This document shows, in pieces, positions 42,774 through 51,034 of a DNA stretch of 64,000 bases; the stretch's first letter is position 1; every line of letters starts with the position of its first letter. The stretch covers positions 62,001-126,000 of the forward strand of contig NZ_JAKLTS010000001.1 in NCBI RefSeq assembly GCF_022012445.1. The letters are read 5' to 3'. Under the pieces are notes generated by a model. That model saw only the letters and a list, made by a program, of their open reading frames with translations. It had not been told where the DNA came from and ran no database searches. Both the position numbers and the translations under genes were made by a program. The stretch comes from Massilia sp. TS11. Its GTDB lineage: Bacteria; Pseudomonadota; Gammaproteobacteria; Burkholderiales; Burkholderiaceae_D.

Positions 42774-43817
42774 ATGAGTAAAACTGTAAGAAGCCGCGCT
42801 CCACTGCGTTTGGGATTCGCGGGCGGCGGCACGGATGTGGCGCCCTACTGCGATGAATTTGGCGGCTGCGTACTCAATGCGACCATCGACTTATACGCGC
42901 ATTGCACGATCACCTTGAATCCTTCAGCGCGCAGCAAGTGCTTTCATGCGGCGGACCTTGGCGTGACAGAGACGCTGGAATTGGGGGATCTGGAACCGGC
43001 CGAAGCCAAACTGCAGTTGCATCACGCAATTCATCAACGCATTATTCGTGATTTTCATGGTGGCGTTGACCTCCCCGTCTCCGTGACCAGCTGGTCGGAC
43101 GCGCCGCCAGGGTCAGGCTTGGGAACGTCTTCGACCTTGGTCGTGGCCATCCTCTCGGCTTATGTCGAGTTGCTATCGCTGCCACTCGGTGAATATGACA
43201 TCGCCCACTTGGCCTATGAAATTGAACGTATCGATTGCGGCTTGGCAGGTGGGAAGCAAGATCAGTATGCAGCCACCTTCGGCGGCTTCAATTTCATGGA
43301 GTTTTCCAGCGGAGACAGGGTCATCGTGAATCCATTGCGGATCCGGCGCCACATCGAGTTGGAGTTGGAAGCATCGCTCATGCTCTATTTCACTGGACAG
43401 TCTCGCGAGTCGGCGCGAATTATTGAAGACCAGAAACGGGCTGCTGGCGATGTACGTGTCGCTAGCGAGGCCGTGCAAGCAATGCACGAAGTGAAGCAGG
43501 TTGCGTACGCGATGAAAGAATCCGTGTTAAAGGGTGATATCGCTTCGTTTTCTCGACATCTCGCGACCTCGTGGGAAGCAAAAAAACGGATGGCGAAATC
43601 TATTTCCTCGGATAGCATCGAAGCGATCGCTGCCCGCGCTCTTGAATGTGGCGGGCAAGCAGTCAAGATTTCGGGCGCGGGCGGTGGCGGCTTCATGATG
43701 GTATTTGTGGATCCTGCGCACCGTCATCAGACGGAAGCCGGCTTGCGGGACATGCGTGGACAATTCCGGGAGTTCCGGTTTACGCATGCTGGTGTTGAGA
43801 CCTGGACCAAGCTGTGA
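42774..43817 (+). CDS. hddA: D-glycero-alpha-D-manno-heptose 7-phosphate kinase (HddA)
   Basis: This 347-residue GHMP kinase has the family motifs in order: RAPLRLGFAGGGTDVAPYCD, the ATP-binding SDAPPGSGLGTSSTLVV, CGLAGGKQDQYAATFGGFNF, and the C-terminal VKISGAGGGGFMMVF. The GFAGGGTD and GGKQDQY variants are characteristic of HddA-type sugar kinases, which phosphorylate D-glycero-alpha-D-manno-heptose 7-phosphate at O-1 in the GDP-heptose pathway. Context agrees, since gmhA and the hddC/gmhB fusion lie 3-4 kb downstream. Together they convert sedoheptulose 7-phosphate into GDP-D-glycero-alpha-D-manno-heptose for surface glycans. Confidence 0.91.
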   Translation: MSKTVRSRAPLRLGFAGGGTDVAPYCDEFGGCVLNATIDLYAHCTITLNPSARSKCFHAADLGVTETLELGDLEPAEAKLQLHHAIHQRIIRDFHGGVDLPVSVTSWSDAPPGSGLGTSSTLVVAILSAYVELLSLPLGEYDIAHLAYEIERIDCGLAGGKQDQYAATFGGFNFMEFSSGDRVIVNPLRIRRHIELELEASLMLYFTGQSRESARIIEDQKRAAGDVRVASEAVQAMHEVKQVAYAMKESVLKGDIASFSRHLATSWEAKKRMAKSISSDSIEAIAARALECGGQAVKISGAGGGGFMMVFVDPAHRHQTEAGLRDMRGQFREFRFTHAGVETWTKL

Positions 43818-43842
43818 GTCCGTGCTCGAGTGAGGCGTTTTG

Positions 43843-44640
43843 ATGTCTGCAGGAAAAATACTCTCGATTTTTTCAATACCGAGAACGGGGACCAGCCACC
43901 TGTTTGAATTATTGACCAATGTTTCGAATCTGCTCGTATTAAAGGAAGTGTTGCACCCGGAAGCCGCGTATGGCTTCCAAGACCATTTTGAATTGCTGGA
44001 AGAACTTTCCCAGACGATGCGCCTGCCGCGTTTCGATTCGATCTTCGACCGCGATCTGGTGAACTGGCTGCGCACGCATCCCACGGAGTTGCTGGATTTC
44101 CTCGCCAGCCAATCTGGGCGTGTTCCCGCCTTTAAGATTTTCCCCGGTCATTTGCCGATCGATATAATCGATAGTGTGTTGCTACAGCGCGAAGATATCG
44201 TTCCCGCGTTGGTGTTCCGGCGACCGATCGATACCTATATTTCCGATATCAAGGCGATGCAGTTGAGCGTGCATCGAGAGGTGGATACCACGAGCGTACA
44301 GGTGATTCTCGATGCAGGACATTTCGTGTGCTGGTGGGAGGCCAACCGTGTGTGGTACTCGGCGATCACGGCGCGCATGAAGCGCCGTGGACTGACGCCG
44401 CTTCGCCTCAGCTATGAGGCCGATATCTGTGGCGATCCTCGCCTGATCACTTGGCATATTCTCAGCAAACTCAAGGCATGCGGCTTGGATTCGGGCGAGG
44501 TGAGATTTGAGAATGTTGGCTTGTTCAAGCAGGATTTACAGCCCGATTATGGAAAGAAGGTACTCAACTGGGAGGAATTCCTCGAATATATCGTTGTGAA
44601 TAATCACACAGAAAAACTGTATGGCTATTTCCTCGATTAG
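43843..44640 (+). CDS. Sulfotransferase family protein
   Basis: This 265-residue protein has the two PAPS-binding motifs: IFSIPRTGTSHLFELL near residue 10 (5'-phosphate loop, PRTGT) and ALVFRRPIDTYISDIKAM near residue 125 (3'-phosphate loop with Arg and Ser). The C-terminal half includes LRLSYEADICGDP, resembling the RYEDL-type helix. GAGG lies 7 bases before the ATG at 43843. Its presence with a cysC in the same island argues for sulfation of a sugar or a small molecule; the acceptor is unknown. It lies between hddA and a methyltransferase-like gene. Confidence 0.82.
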   Translation: MSAGKILSIFSIPRTGTSHLFELLTNVSNLLVLKEVLHPEAAYGFQDHFELLEELSQTMRLPRFDSIFDRDLVNWLRTHPTELLDFLASQSGRVPAFKIFPGHLPIDIIDSVLLQREDIVPALVFRRPIDTYISDIKAMQLSVHREVDTTSVQVILDAGHFVCWWEANRVWYSAITARMKRRGLTPLRLSYEADICGDPRLITWHILSKLKACGLDSGEVRFENVGLFKQDLQPDYGKKVLNWEEFLEYIVVNNHTEKLYGYFLD

Positions 44641-44679
44641 CATTACATGCATGCGACGCGCACAGTGAAAAGGTGAGTC

Positions 44680-45456
44680 ATGAACTTGTACCGCGTCAAG
44701 GACAGGATTTCCTATATTGAACATCAAGAGCGGCAGGCGGTGATGGTGGATGCCATGCACCAGCATTTAGCCGGTGTGATGGCAGGGGCGGGGGCAACGT
44801 TTTTTGTCCCTGGCTATTCCTATCCGGCCGGCCGCATGGTTGATTTTTTGGTCGATGACCAGTACGCCTGGGAAGAGGGGGTTATTAACTGGCGTGAACG
44901 CGTTGTGTGCCCGATCACTGGTTTTAATAACCGTATGCGCGCCACGATCCATATATTGGACTTGGAAGGTAATCTTTATCCGGACAGCACTATCTATTTG
45001 GCGGAGCAGCGTACGCCATTTTACAGTTTCTTAAAAGCGCGCTACCCGAATTTGATCGGTAGTGAACCGGCAGAGCTCGACCAAGAGAGTGGAATGGTGG
45101 ACGACAGCGGCATCCGGCGTGAGCATGCCGCGCAGCTCAGTTTGCCGGACGCATCGGTTGAGTTGGTGTGTTCCTTGGATACCCTTCAAGGGGAGGCCGA
45201 TATTCCGCGTGCCCTGCGTGAGTACTGGCGAGTCCTGAAGGTGGGCGCCTGCCTGATCTGGTCCGTGCCTTTCGCGCGTGAACGTTACGAACATGAGGAT
45301 GCGTCCGATTTGCCATCCAGCGCGCGCCGTTGCGGGTGGCAGATGCTTGACCAAGCGAGAGCCGCGGGTTTCTTCGATGTCTATGCTCTATGCGTCAGCT
45401 CGATCGAGTTCGCTTATCTCGGCGAAGAGCAGTTGTTGTTCGTTGCCCGCAAATAG
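44680..45456 (+). CDS. SAM-dependent methyltransferase-like protein, probably degenerate
   Basis: This 258-residue protein is a paralogue of the methyltransferase at 50077-50925: both share NWRERVVCPIT, NNRMRA and RYPNLIGSE with very similar spacing. In this copy the position of the DVLEH acceptor-side motif reads SLDTLQGEADI, and the C-terminal part is shorter, so catalysis is doubtful. AAAGGTGAG lies just before the ATG. It may have become a binding or regulatory subunit, or act with altered substrate specificity. No membrane or signal sequence is visible. Confidence 0.72.
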   Translation: MNLYRVKDRISYIEHQERQAVMVDAMHQHLAGVMAGAGATFFVPGYSYPAGRMVDFLVDDQYAWEEGVINWRERVVCPITGFNNRMRATIHILDLEGNLYPDSTIYLAEQRTPFYSFLKARYPNLIGSEPAELDQESGMVDDSGIRREHAAQLSLPDASVELVCSLDTLQGEADIPRALREYWRVLKVGACLIWSVPFARERYEHEDASDLPSSARRCGWQMLDQARAAGFFDVYALCVSSIEFAYLGEEQLLFVARK

Positions 45457-45463
45457 ACTGAAC

Positions 45464-46429
45464 ATGAAAGAAAGCCTGAACGCGGTTTTTGAGTGGCAGC
45501 CTAGTGCGCAGACGCACAATCTGGGCGACCACCTAGTGCAATTGCTTGGGCCGCGCTGCTTCACGCATAGCGCCTGGCAGCGATTGCAGTCCGATACCGA
45601 ACATCTTTATATTTTGATCGGCTCGTTCATCTGTGACTATAACTTGTCGCGAGTAGTTGATGCGGGCCGCAAACCCGTGTTGGTTGGCGCGGGATATCGT
45701 GGCGAGATCGTATCGGGCGCCCTGATCGACCAGTCCATATTCGTCGCTTGCCGCGGACGGCACACGCATGAACTCTTGCGACAGCATCGTTTGAACGTCC
45801 CCGTTATCGGCGATCCTGCAGTAGTTTTGCCAATTCTGGTCCCCCGCAGGCGACGTTTGCGGCGGCCCAGTCTGCTGGTCCCGCATATTGGCGACCCGCA
45901 ACGCACGCAATATGTCCCCGGCGAACACGGCTGCGATGCCTTGGTGCAGGCTGAGACGCGCGATACCGACGATCTGATAAGATTGATTAGAGACATTTCT
46001 TCGGCTCGTTTTGTGCTGGCGGGAGCGATGCATGCCGCAATCATTGCGTATGCCTATGGCGTGCCTTTTGCCTTCTTCCGTCCCGCGAGTGGCTATCTGG
46101 ACTGCCCCTACAAATGGGAAGATTGGCTGACCAGCATTTCCGAGACAATGATTCCGGTTCACTTTGTCGAACACTTGGCCGATGGTCAAGCCTGGTTTGA
46201 CCGTTACTGTGCCAGTCTGCCGGCGCCGCGCATGGTCCCGGTACTCAGCGCATATGGACGGCTGGGCGACTTGCGGCCCTGGCTGGCGTTGCGGGCAGCG
46301 CTGCACGACGCTTGGGCAAATTTCCGCGAGTTGTATCAAGGCGCGCGTGGTTTGTCGGGCGGCGAAACCGATGTGATAGAGCAGGCGGCATCTACCCGTG
46401 GTGGAATCCGCATGCGGGATAGATTATAG
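45464..46429 (+). CDS. Polysaccharide pyruvyl transferase family-like protein
   Basis: This 321-residue protein begins 7 bases after the previous stop. It has the pyruvyltransferase-family outline: an N-terminal segment QTHNLGDHLVQLLG resembling the NxGD motif, a central YILIGSFICDYNL strand, VACRGRHTHELLRQHRLNV with the R-G/D-x-x-T position, VIGDPAVVLP, and a C-terminal SSARFVLAGAMHAAIIAYAYGVPFA resembling the conserved R-h-H-x-x-h-h-A region. It would transfer pyruvate from phosphoenolpyruvate onto a sugar. The match is by layout and motifs rather than strong identity. Confidence 0.7.
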   Translation: MKESLNAVFEWQPSAQTHNLGDHLVQLLGPRCFTHSAWQRLQSDTEHLYILIGSFICDYNLSRVVDAGRKPVLVGAGYRGEIVSGALIDQSIFVACRGRHTHELLRQHRLNVPVIGDPAVVLPILVPRRRRLRRPSLLVPHIGDPQRTQYVPGEHGCDALVQAETRDTDDLIRLIRDISSARFVLAGAMHAAIIAYAYGVPFAFFRPASGYLDCPYKWEDWLTSISETMIPVHFVEHLADGQAWFDRYCASLPAPRMVPVLSAYGRLGDLRPWLALRAALHDAWANFRELYQGARGLSGGETDVIEQAASTRGGIRMRDRL

Positions 46430-46460
46430 AAGAATTTTTTTATTTACTGGAGAAAAACAA

Positions 46461-47057
46461 ATGACGATGGATGCGCGTACTACCTATATCCGGGATACCC
46501 TGCTCGGTTCGGCGGCTTTGAAGCAACGCGTGGCTGAAGACGGAAACTTGCTTGCGGCTATTGAAGCGGTCGCAGCCGTGTGCATCGAAGCACTCCAACG
46601 CGGCAATCGCATCATTCTCGCGGGCAATGGTGGGAGTGCTGCGGACGCCCAGCACATCGCCGCGGAATTCGTGAGCCGTTTCATGTATGACCGTCCGGGT
46701 TTGCCCGCCATGGCCTTGACGACCGACACTTCGATGCTGACGGCGATTGGGAACGACTACGGTTTTGAGAAGCTGTTTGCACGACAATTGGAGGCGAACG
46801 CGCGCGCGGGCGATGTCTTCATTGGCATCTCGACTTCGGGTAACTCGCCAAATGTGCTGCTTGCTCTGTCCAAATGCAAAGAGATGGGCGTAATCTCGGT
46901 GGGCTTGGCGGGGCAAGGCGGAAAGATTCAGGAAGCATGCGATCATGTGATTGCGGTCCCGAGCTCGGAGACGCCGCGTATTCAGGAAACGCACATTACG
47001 ATCGGTCATGCTATCTGCGGGCTGATCGAGTCTGCGATCTTCCCGCGTCACGGTTGA
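46461..47057 (+). CDS. gmhA: Sedoheptulose 7-phosphate isomerase GmhA
   Basis: This 198-residue SIS-domain isomerase has NRIILAGNGGSAADAQHIAAE at about residue 50, FISISTSGNSPNVL-like VFIGISTSGNSPNVLLA, and HITIGHAICGLIES at the C-terminus, matching GmhA. GGAG lies 8 bases before the ATG. It converts sedoheptulose 7-phosphate to D-glycero-D-manno-heptose 7-phosphate. It is a second-purpose GmhA associated with a glycan island rather than the LPS core locus, and is followed 12 bases later by the hddC-gmhB fusion. Confidence 0.93.
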   Translation: MTMDARTTYIRDTLLGSAALKQRVAEDGNLLAAIEAVAAVCIEALQRGNRIILAGNGGSAADAQHIAAEFVSRFMYDRPGLPAMALTTDTSMLTAIGNDYGFEKLFARQLEANARAGDVFIGISTSGNSPNVLLALSKCKEMGVISVGLAGQGGKIQEACDHVIAVPSSETPRIQETHITIGHAICGLIESAIFPRHG

Positions 47058-47069
47058 TACGGGGCCGGC

Positions 47070-48236
47070 ATGCAGGCTGTAATTCTTGTTGGCGGGCGCG
47101 GCACGCGCCTTGGCAAACTGACCGCCAATTGTCCCAAACCGATGCTGCCGGTTGCCGGTCGCCCGTTTCTGTTCTATGTCATCGAGGCTTTGCAACGCCA
47201 TGGCGTGGACGAGATATTGCTGCTTACGGGTTATCTCGGAGCCACCTTTGATGCTCTGATCGCTGAATATTCGGACGAGCTTTGTCATTTACGTATCGTC
47301 CAGGAATCGGTCCCCTTGGGTACGGGCGGTGCCTTGTTGCATGCGCAGAAATATCTCGCTGAGCAGTTCCTGGTGTTGAATGGCGATACCTTATTCGACA
47401 TTAATTTCTCCGATTTTTGCAGTACACCGCCCCCACCGGACGGCGCGCGCCTCGCGTTGCGCCGCGTGGAGGACGCGAGCCGCTACGGCAAGGTTGAGCT
47501 GCATGCTGAGCGTGTCGTGACCATGAACGAGAAAGGGGCATCCGGCGATGGCCTGATAAATGGCGGCATCTACTATGTGCATAAAGGTAGCCTGAGCTTG
47601 TTGCCAGCGGGAGAATCTTCGTTGGAGCGGCAATTGTTCCCTGCCTTGGCCGCGCAAGGCAAACTCGAAGGCAAGGCCTATGCAGGTTTTTTCTTGGATA
47701 TTGGCGTGCCAGCCGATTTCGAGTCCGCGCAAGTCTTGATTCCGGCACAAAGGACACGCCCCGCGGTTTTTCTCGACCGCGATGGCGTGATCAATGAGGA
47801 CAGACACTACGTGTTCCGTCCCGAGGAATTTGCCTGGATGCCCGGCGCCCGCGAGGCCATACGCTACTTGAATGAGCGCGGCTACTATGTATTTGTCGTC
47901 ACCAATCAAGCCGGTATCGCCCGCGGCTACTATGGGCGCGATGATGTCGACGCCTTGCATCACTGGATGCAGCGCGAGCTAGCGACTGCCGGTGCCCACA
48001 TTGATCGTTTTTATCTTTGTCCGCACCATCCGGATTTCAGCGGGCCGTGCGATTGCCGCAAACCCAAACCCGGCATGCTCGAGCAGTGCTTCGCGGATTG
48101 GCCGCTGGTGCGGGCGCAGAGCTTTTTGATTGGCGATAAGCAGTCCGACGTCGATGCCGCCAGCGCAGCTGGCATCCGCGGCTTCCTATTTGAGAGTGGG
48201 AACTTGCTCGATTGCGTAAAGGCCCTTACATCTTGA
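47070..48236 (+). CDS. Fused HddC nucleotidyltransferase and GmhB phosphatase
   Basis: This 388-residue protein joins two enzymes. Residues 1-225 form a nucleotidyltransferase with the signature AVILVGGRGTRLGKLT, VLNGDTLFDINF for the metal site and FFLDIGVPADFESAQ, fitting HddC (D-glycero-alpha-D-manno-heptose 1-phosphate guanylyltransferase). From about residue 229 is a GmhB-type HAD phosphatase: VFLDRDGVINEDRHYV, VVTNQAGIARGYYG, the Zn-binding CPHHPDFSGPCDCRKPKPGM and IGDKQSDVDAA. GmhB removes the 7-phosphate and HddC adds GMP, so consecutive pathway steps are on one chain. It completes the GDP-heptose route with gmhA and hddA. Confidence 0.9.
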   Translation: MQAVILVGGRGTRLGKLTANCPKPMLPVAGRPFLFYVIEALQRHGVDEILLLTGYLGATFDALIAEYSDELCHLRIVQESVPLGTGGALLHAQKYLAEQFLVLNGDTLFDINFSDFCSTPPPPDGARLALRRVEDASRYGKVELHAERVVTMNEKGASGDGLINGGIYYVHKGSLSLLPAGESSLERQLFPALAAQGKLEGKAYAGFFLDIGVPADFESAQVLIPAQRTRPAVFLDRDGVINEDRHYVFRPEEFAWMPGAREAIRYLNERGYYVFVVTNQAGIARGYYGRDDVDALHHWMQRELATAGAHIDRFYLCPHHPDFSGPCDCRKPKPGMLEQCFADWPLVRAQSFLIGDKQSDVDAASAAGIRGFLFESGNLLDCVKALTS

Positions 48237-48263
48237 TCGCATCCTCGATCACAGCCTTTCCAT

Positions 48264-48698
48264 TCAAAAACTGGCCTGCCGTACCGCCCTTTCTATTTCC
48301 TCTTCTTCGCAGACAATTTTTTCTTCCTGTGCTGCCGACGGTGCGAAGACGGGCATCGTCGATGGTACCGATTGTGTCGTCGGTCCATTCAAGAAATGCT
48401 TAGTGAACAAGCGCATGACGTGGGCGACTTCGACGTCTGTCACTTGCCGGAGATCATCCGCGTCGTAGCGGTCGCCGCTCGCTGGTGAGGTGATTATTTC
48501 GTTGGAGGGGAAGTAGATCACGCCTTCCCGGCCATTGGCGACCTCGTCGGCAGCTACCCGCAGAATGGCTTTACTGACTGTGGTCGATGTCAACACATGC
48601 CTTTGCTCATAAATTGCCACCAAAGGCACTGGCGAAACATTCAGAATGAACTGGACGCCAGGATTGACGGAGCGGACCTTATGAAAAAGCTTCTTCAA
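48264..48698 (-). pseudogene. GSCFA family protein, C-terminal remnant
   Basis: The 145-residue frame matches only the C-terminal half of GSCFA proteins: VRSVNPGVQFILNVSPVPLV, then YEQRHVLTSTTVSKAILRVAADEV, VIYFPSNEIITS and VAHVMRLFTKHF. Complete members are roughly twice as long and start with the GSCFA motif, which is missing. No continuation was found in other frames upstream (48699-48980). It is on the opposite strand to its neighbours. GSCFA proteins resemble GDSL-like esterases of glycan loci. This looks like a decaying gene left by rearrangement, though a short expressed protein cannot be excluded. Confidence 0.68.
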
Positions 48699-48980
48699 AT
48701 CGGCGATGACGCAAAGCAGAGGCTAGGCCCGCGGTCTGGCAATTGGAAGATACTACGATCCTTGGCGACATGAGTCATCCGTTTGAGACTGTGCTTGCGA
48801 GAAGCAAGCCGTGAAGGGTGTCCCTATTTTATGCGAGTACGAAAATTCTCGCCAACAAGACTGGGAAGATCTACTTGCTACTTATCCCTGACGCGAAGGG
48901 CTTTGCTGTACCATTGGACAATTGGTTCAAACTTGTATTGTGCTTGCATTGCAGCGTTTCACATTGAATTGGGGCGGGGG
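48699..48980. other. Spacer after the GSCFA remnant
   Basis: The 282-base stretch has no recognisable gene. An open frame running into the FkbM gene from 48783 is present, but its first 66 codons look non-coding. Sequence related to the missing N-terminal half of GSCFA could not be seen. GGGGCGGGGG immediately precedes the FkbM ATG at 48981. Confidence 0.4.
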
Positions 48981-49886
48981 ATGGTGAAGAAGTTTGATGA
49001 ACGTGCCGAAGCTTTTGTCGGCGTAATTTTTGATGACTATTATGCGGGAAGTAAATCCGCCGAGAAGTATATTCAACATGATTGGACTGCGATTAAATTT
49101 GAGCCGCCGGCGGCTTGGTTGCGGGACACCTATCTCCATCAGGGTCATGTTCATGATGAGGACCTCAGGATTTTTCGCTGTTTCAATGACCCAGAAACTT
49201 GCGTCATTGATGTGGGCGCCAATTGGGGGTATAGCGTAACGTCTTTGTGGGCGGTAGGTGTCCAGGCGAAAATCTTCAGTTTCGAAGTCAATCCCATGAA
49301 CCGGGACTGCTTGGACGTCATTCGCAACTTTGCGCCGGACCGGTACGACTTCGATATCGTGGGATTGGGGGACCACACCAACACGCTCAAGTTCGTCATT
49401 CCGCTGTGTAACAATATTCCGATTGCGGCTTTGTGCAGCGCGTCGTCTGCACCTAACACGCATCACCTTGCCCGGAACGTCGTATCCCACATGCGGACAT
49501 ATTGTCGCGACGACGATATTGATGTCGGAATCTTCACATACACAACGGAAGTCCGCAGTTTGGACAGCTATATTGCTGGCTCCGCTTGTTCTTTCTTGAA
49601 GGGGCCTATAGCGGCGATCAAAATTGATGTAGAAGGGCTCGAAAGCAAAGTTCTGGCGGGTTCGGTGTTAACGTTAAGTCAGCACAAGCCTTTGATCATG
49701 CTTGAAGGTGCCAATAGGGATCCCGAAGTGCGGGCTATCATGCAAAGCTTAGGTTACCTTTTTGCAAATCGAGACGGAGACAAACTGGTATTGCATGAAG
49801 AAATCAGTGGCAACGTCAACGGGTTTTTCGTGCACAAGAATTTACTGAACAGTTATCGTGACCTGGGAATACTAACACTGGCCTAG
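48981..49886 (+). CDS. FkbM family methyltransferase
   Basis: This 301-residue methyltransferase contains the FkbM signatures: TCVIDVGANWGYSVTSLWAVG (SAM loop), IFSFEVNPMNRDCLDV, VRSLDSYIAGS, and IAAIKIDVEGLESKVLAGSV (the conserved IDVEG core), ending with LIMLEGANRDPEV. All motifs expected for catalysis are present, unlike the head of the giant coiled-coil protein. FkbM enzymes O-methylate hydroxyl groups on sugars and polyketides. The start at 48981 follows a G-rich stretch; the longer reading frame upstream is not protein-like. Its target is probably the island glycan. Confidence 0.86.
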   Translation: MVKKFDERAEAFVGVIFDDYYAGSKSAEKYIQHDWTAIKFEPPAAWLRDTYLHQGHVHDEDLRIFRCFNDPETCVIDVGANWGYSVTSLWAVGVQAKIFSFEVNPMNRDCLDVIRNFAPDRYDFDIVGLGDHTNTLKFVIPLCNNIPIAALCSASSAPNTHHLARNVVSHMRTYCRDDDIDVGIFTYTTEVRSLDSYIAGSACSFLKGPIAAIKIDVEGLESKVLAGSVLTLSQHKPLIMLEGANRDPEVRAIMQSLGYLFANRDGDKLVLHEEISGNVNGFFVHKNLLNSYRDLGILTLA

Positions 49887-50076
49887 CCGCCGTATCTCGA
49901 TGAGCGATCTTCGGATCAGATGCAATTCGCGTATCCAGTTTAAGAATTGCGATGTGAATGCATGACGTTGTTTCAGTGCTGGGTGCGGACTTGATCGCCC
50001 TGCACTGCGACGGTAGTTGACTGGTCTCGATTATTTATCGCAGCAGCACTCTAAAAATGTTCCTAAAGAAAATCTT
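49887..50076. other. Spacer between the FkbM and methyltransferase genes
   Basis: The 190-base stretch has no recognised gene or terminator. An alternative TTG start at 50017 for the next gene is possible, but the ATG at 50077 with AAAGA upstream is preferred. Confidence 0.35.
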
Positions 50077-50925
50077 ATGAAGGTTTACTCGGTTGCAAGC
50101 TTCGACGAATTTCAACGTCACTGCGAATTGTCGGCTACAGCATATTCCGAACATATTCAGTCGCTCGAAGATGTATTGCCTGCTGATGACAGGCCTTTTA
50201 CTCTACGTGGCTATTCCTGTTCAGCAGAAAAAGAGGTCGATTTCTATTGTGATTTCAATTGGGGCAGTGGCTTTCCGAATATGAATTGGCGAGAGCGGGT
50301 CGTGTGTCCGATTACGCATCTGAACAATCGAATGCGTGCGGCTCTCCACGTGTTCGAATTGTTCTCGAATGTCTACGATAGCGACTCCATTTACATCATG
50401 GAGCAAACCACGCCGATGTATAGTTTTCTGCGGAATCGCTATCCAAATTTGATTGGATCGGAGTATTTGGGTGATGTCGTTCCATTAGGTGCGTTGGACG
50501 ATCGCGGATTGCGGAATGAGGATGCCACGAGACTGACGTTTAGTGATAATTCACTGAGTACGATATTGAGCTTCGATGTACTAGAACACATCTATGACTA
50601 CAAAAGTGCGCTCAAAGAGTGTTTGCGAGCTTTGAAACCGGGAGGGAGCTTTTTTTTCACAGCTCCATTTAATCCCTATTCCGTTGAAAATATTGAGCGC
50701 GCTGTTTTTGACGAACAAGGTCAATTGAAACATTTACTCGCCCCCGAATATCACGGAAACCCACTTTCAAGTGAGGGTGTATTGTGTTTCCGACACTACG
50801 GATGGAGTCTCTTGCGGGAGTTGCGCCAAATCGGATTCGCAGAGGCGAAAGCCTTGGTCTTTTTCTCCTCTGCAATGGGATACTGCACTCGCCAATTGAT
50901 CTTTCATTGCCGCAAGGCATCATAG
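50077..50925 (+). CDS. Class I SAM-dependent methyltransferase (type 11)
   Basis: This 282-residue protein has a methyltransferase 11 domain in its second half: LSTILSFDVLEHIYDYKSALKEC and RALKPGGSFFFTAPFNP are the typical acceptor-side motifs. The N-terminal 110 residues carry NWRERVVCPITHLNNRMRA and RYPNLIGSE, shared with the paralogue at 44680-45456; this layout (a short conserved CPIT module before the methyltransferase) is seen in glycan loci. It is the last island gene before flhB, 109 bases upstream of it. DNA here is strongly AT-rich compared with flhB, marking the island edge. Confidence 0.84.
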   Translation: MKVYSVASFDEFQRHCELSATAYSEHIQSLEDVLPADDRPFTLRGYSCSAEKEVDFYCDFNWGSGFPNMNWRERVVCPITHLNNRMRAALHVFELFSNVYDSDSIYIMEQTTPMYSFLRNRYPNLIGSEYLGDVVPLGALDDRGLRNEDATRLTFSDNSLSTILSFDVLEHIYDYKSALKECLRALKPGGSFFFTAPFNPYSVENIERAVFDEQGQLKHLLAPEYHGNPLSSEGVLCFRHYGWSLLRELRQIGFAEAKALVFFSSAMGYCTRQLIFHCRKAS

Positions 50926-51034
50926 CGCCGTAACTTGCCTGGCGTGGATTTCGCATACTTTCCTCTATCTATTTCACTCTTGAACTTGTTCTCGCTGGTG
51001 GCAAACTTGGACAGGTTTGTAAAGCCGAAAATGT

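Noticed and set aside
48783..48980. N-terminal extension of the FkbM methyltransferase
   Set aside because: The 66 extra codons read as non-coding (basic and Cys-rich, no family similarity); the ATG at 48981 begins the protein-like sequence.
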